A stretch of 5,050 nt of DNA from Alphaproteobacteria bacterium (GTDB taxonomy: Bacteria; Pseudomonadota; Alphaproteobacteria; Caulobacterales; Caulobacteraceae): positions 1 through 5,050 of the forward strand of contig JAHINZ010000110.1 of assembly GCA_018895795.1 (NCBI GenBank), given 5' to 3'. A program made the translations under genes and the position numbers. Below the pieces are notes generated by a model that had not been told where the DNA came from, searched no databases, and saw only the letters and a list, made by a program, of their open reading frames with translations. How positions within the stretch are numbered: position 1 is the stretch's first letter; each line of letters starts with the position of its first letter. Below are positions 5,010-5,050 of this stretch, one piece after another.

Positions 5010-5050
5010 CGCTCCGCGACCCTTCCCATCCCTTCAGCGGGTTTCCGCGT

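Larger units (their letters stand above)
4630..5050. other. Unassigned 420-bp tail: possible structured RNA or degraded sequence
   Basis: I recognise no gene here. A minus-strand open frame of 145 codons (5029-4592) and an overlapping one of 116 codons (4992-4642) exist. Their codon use includes TTA, AGA and AGG and lacks the strong G/C third-position bias of the four real genes. The translations are rich in Arg, Pro and Ser without a domain, and the longer frame runs right through the terminator hairpin. Plus-strand frames are short. The region has several hairpins (4754-4780, 4857-4881, 4993-5009) and ends at a minus-strand terminator, which together would suit a non-coding RNA. I looked for the conserved cores of RNase P RNA, tmRNA, SRP RNA and tRNA T-loops and found none. 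The stretch may continue beyond the window. Confidence 0.45.

Noticed and set aside
4640..5050. Possible RNase P RNA, tmRNA or tRNA in the unassigned tail
   Set aside because: GAAAGGTCC and ACAGAAAC segments hint at RNase P RNA, but the GAGGAAAGTCC core and its P4 partner are not present. There is no tmRNA tag sequence and no tRNA T-loop with matching acceptor stem.

Overview
The window is high-GC DNA with the gene style of an alphaproteobacterium, most likely Caulobacter or a close relative in the Caulobacterales. The strongest evidence is a minus-strand gene that encodes PopA, the degenerate REC-REC-GGDEF c-di-GMP effector of the Caulobacter cell-cycle proteolysis pathway. Its key residues fall at the positions I remember for C. 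crescentus PopA: Asp55 in REC1, and an RxxD I-site starting at Arg357.

Layout. From 3 to 1436 (+) lies the 3' two-thirds of comEC, cut by the window edge: a polytopic DNA-uptake channel followed by a soluble tail. After a 64-bp gap, 1501-2268 (+) encodes a PEP mutase/isocitrate lyase superfamily enzyme of unknown substrate. Its stop codon overlaps by 4 bp the stop codon of a convergent minus-strand gene, 2265-2912, which encodes a cytosolic FrnE-like DsbA-family oxidoreductase with a CPWC motif. Only 8 bp upstream of that gene ends popA, 2921-4246 (-), which starts with GTG behind a clear GGAGG. popA and the oxidoreductase gene therefore look like one operon.

From about 4247 to the window end (about 800 bp) I find no convincing protein gene. 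This stretch holds the popA leader with a candidate promoter and a CcrM-type GANTC site, then a dense cluster of short perfect palindromes (about 4411-4526), then a minus-strand hairpin followed by six U residues that looks like an intrinsic terminator (about 4594-4629). The last 420 bp (4630-5050) are unassigned. They contain several hairpins, and a transcript reading leftward through them would end at that terminator. This tail is the least explained part of the window and could be a structured non-coding RNA, a degraded gene or intergenic repeats.

Functionally the four genes do not form one pathway. popA is a cell-cycle regulator, the oxidoreductase is probably carried in its transcript, and comEC and the mutase-family gene are an independent plus-strand pair. 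No mobile element, tRNA, rRNA, CRISPR array or defence system was recognised.
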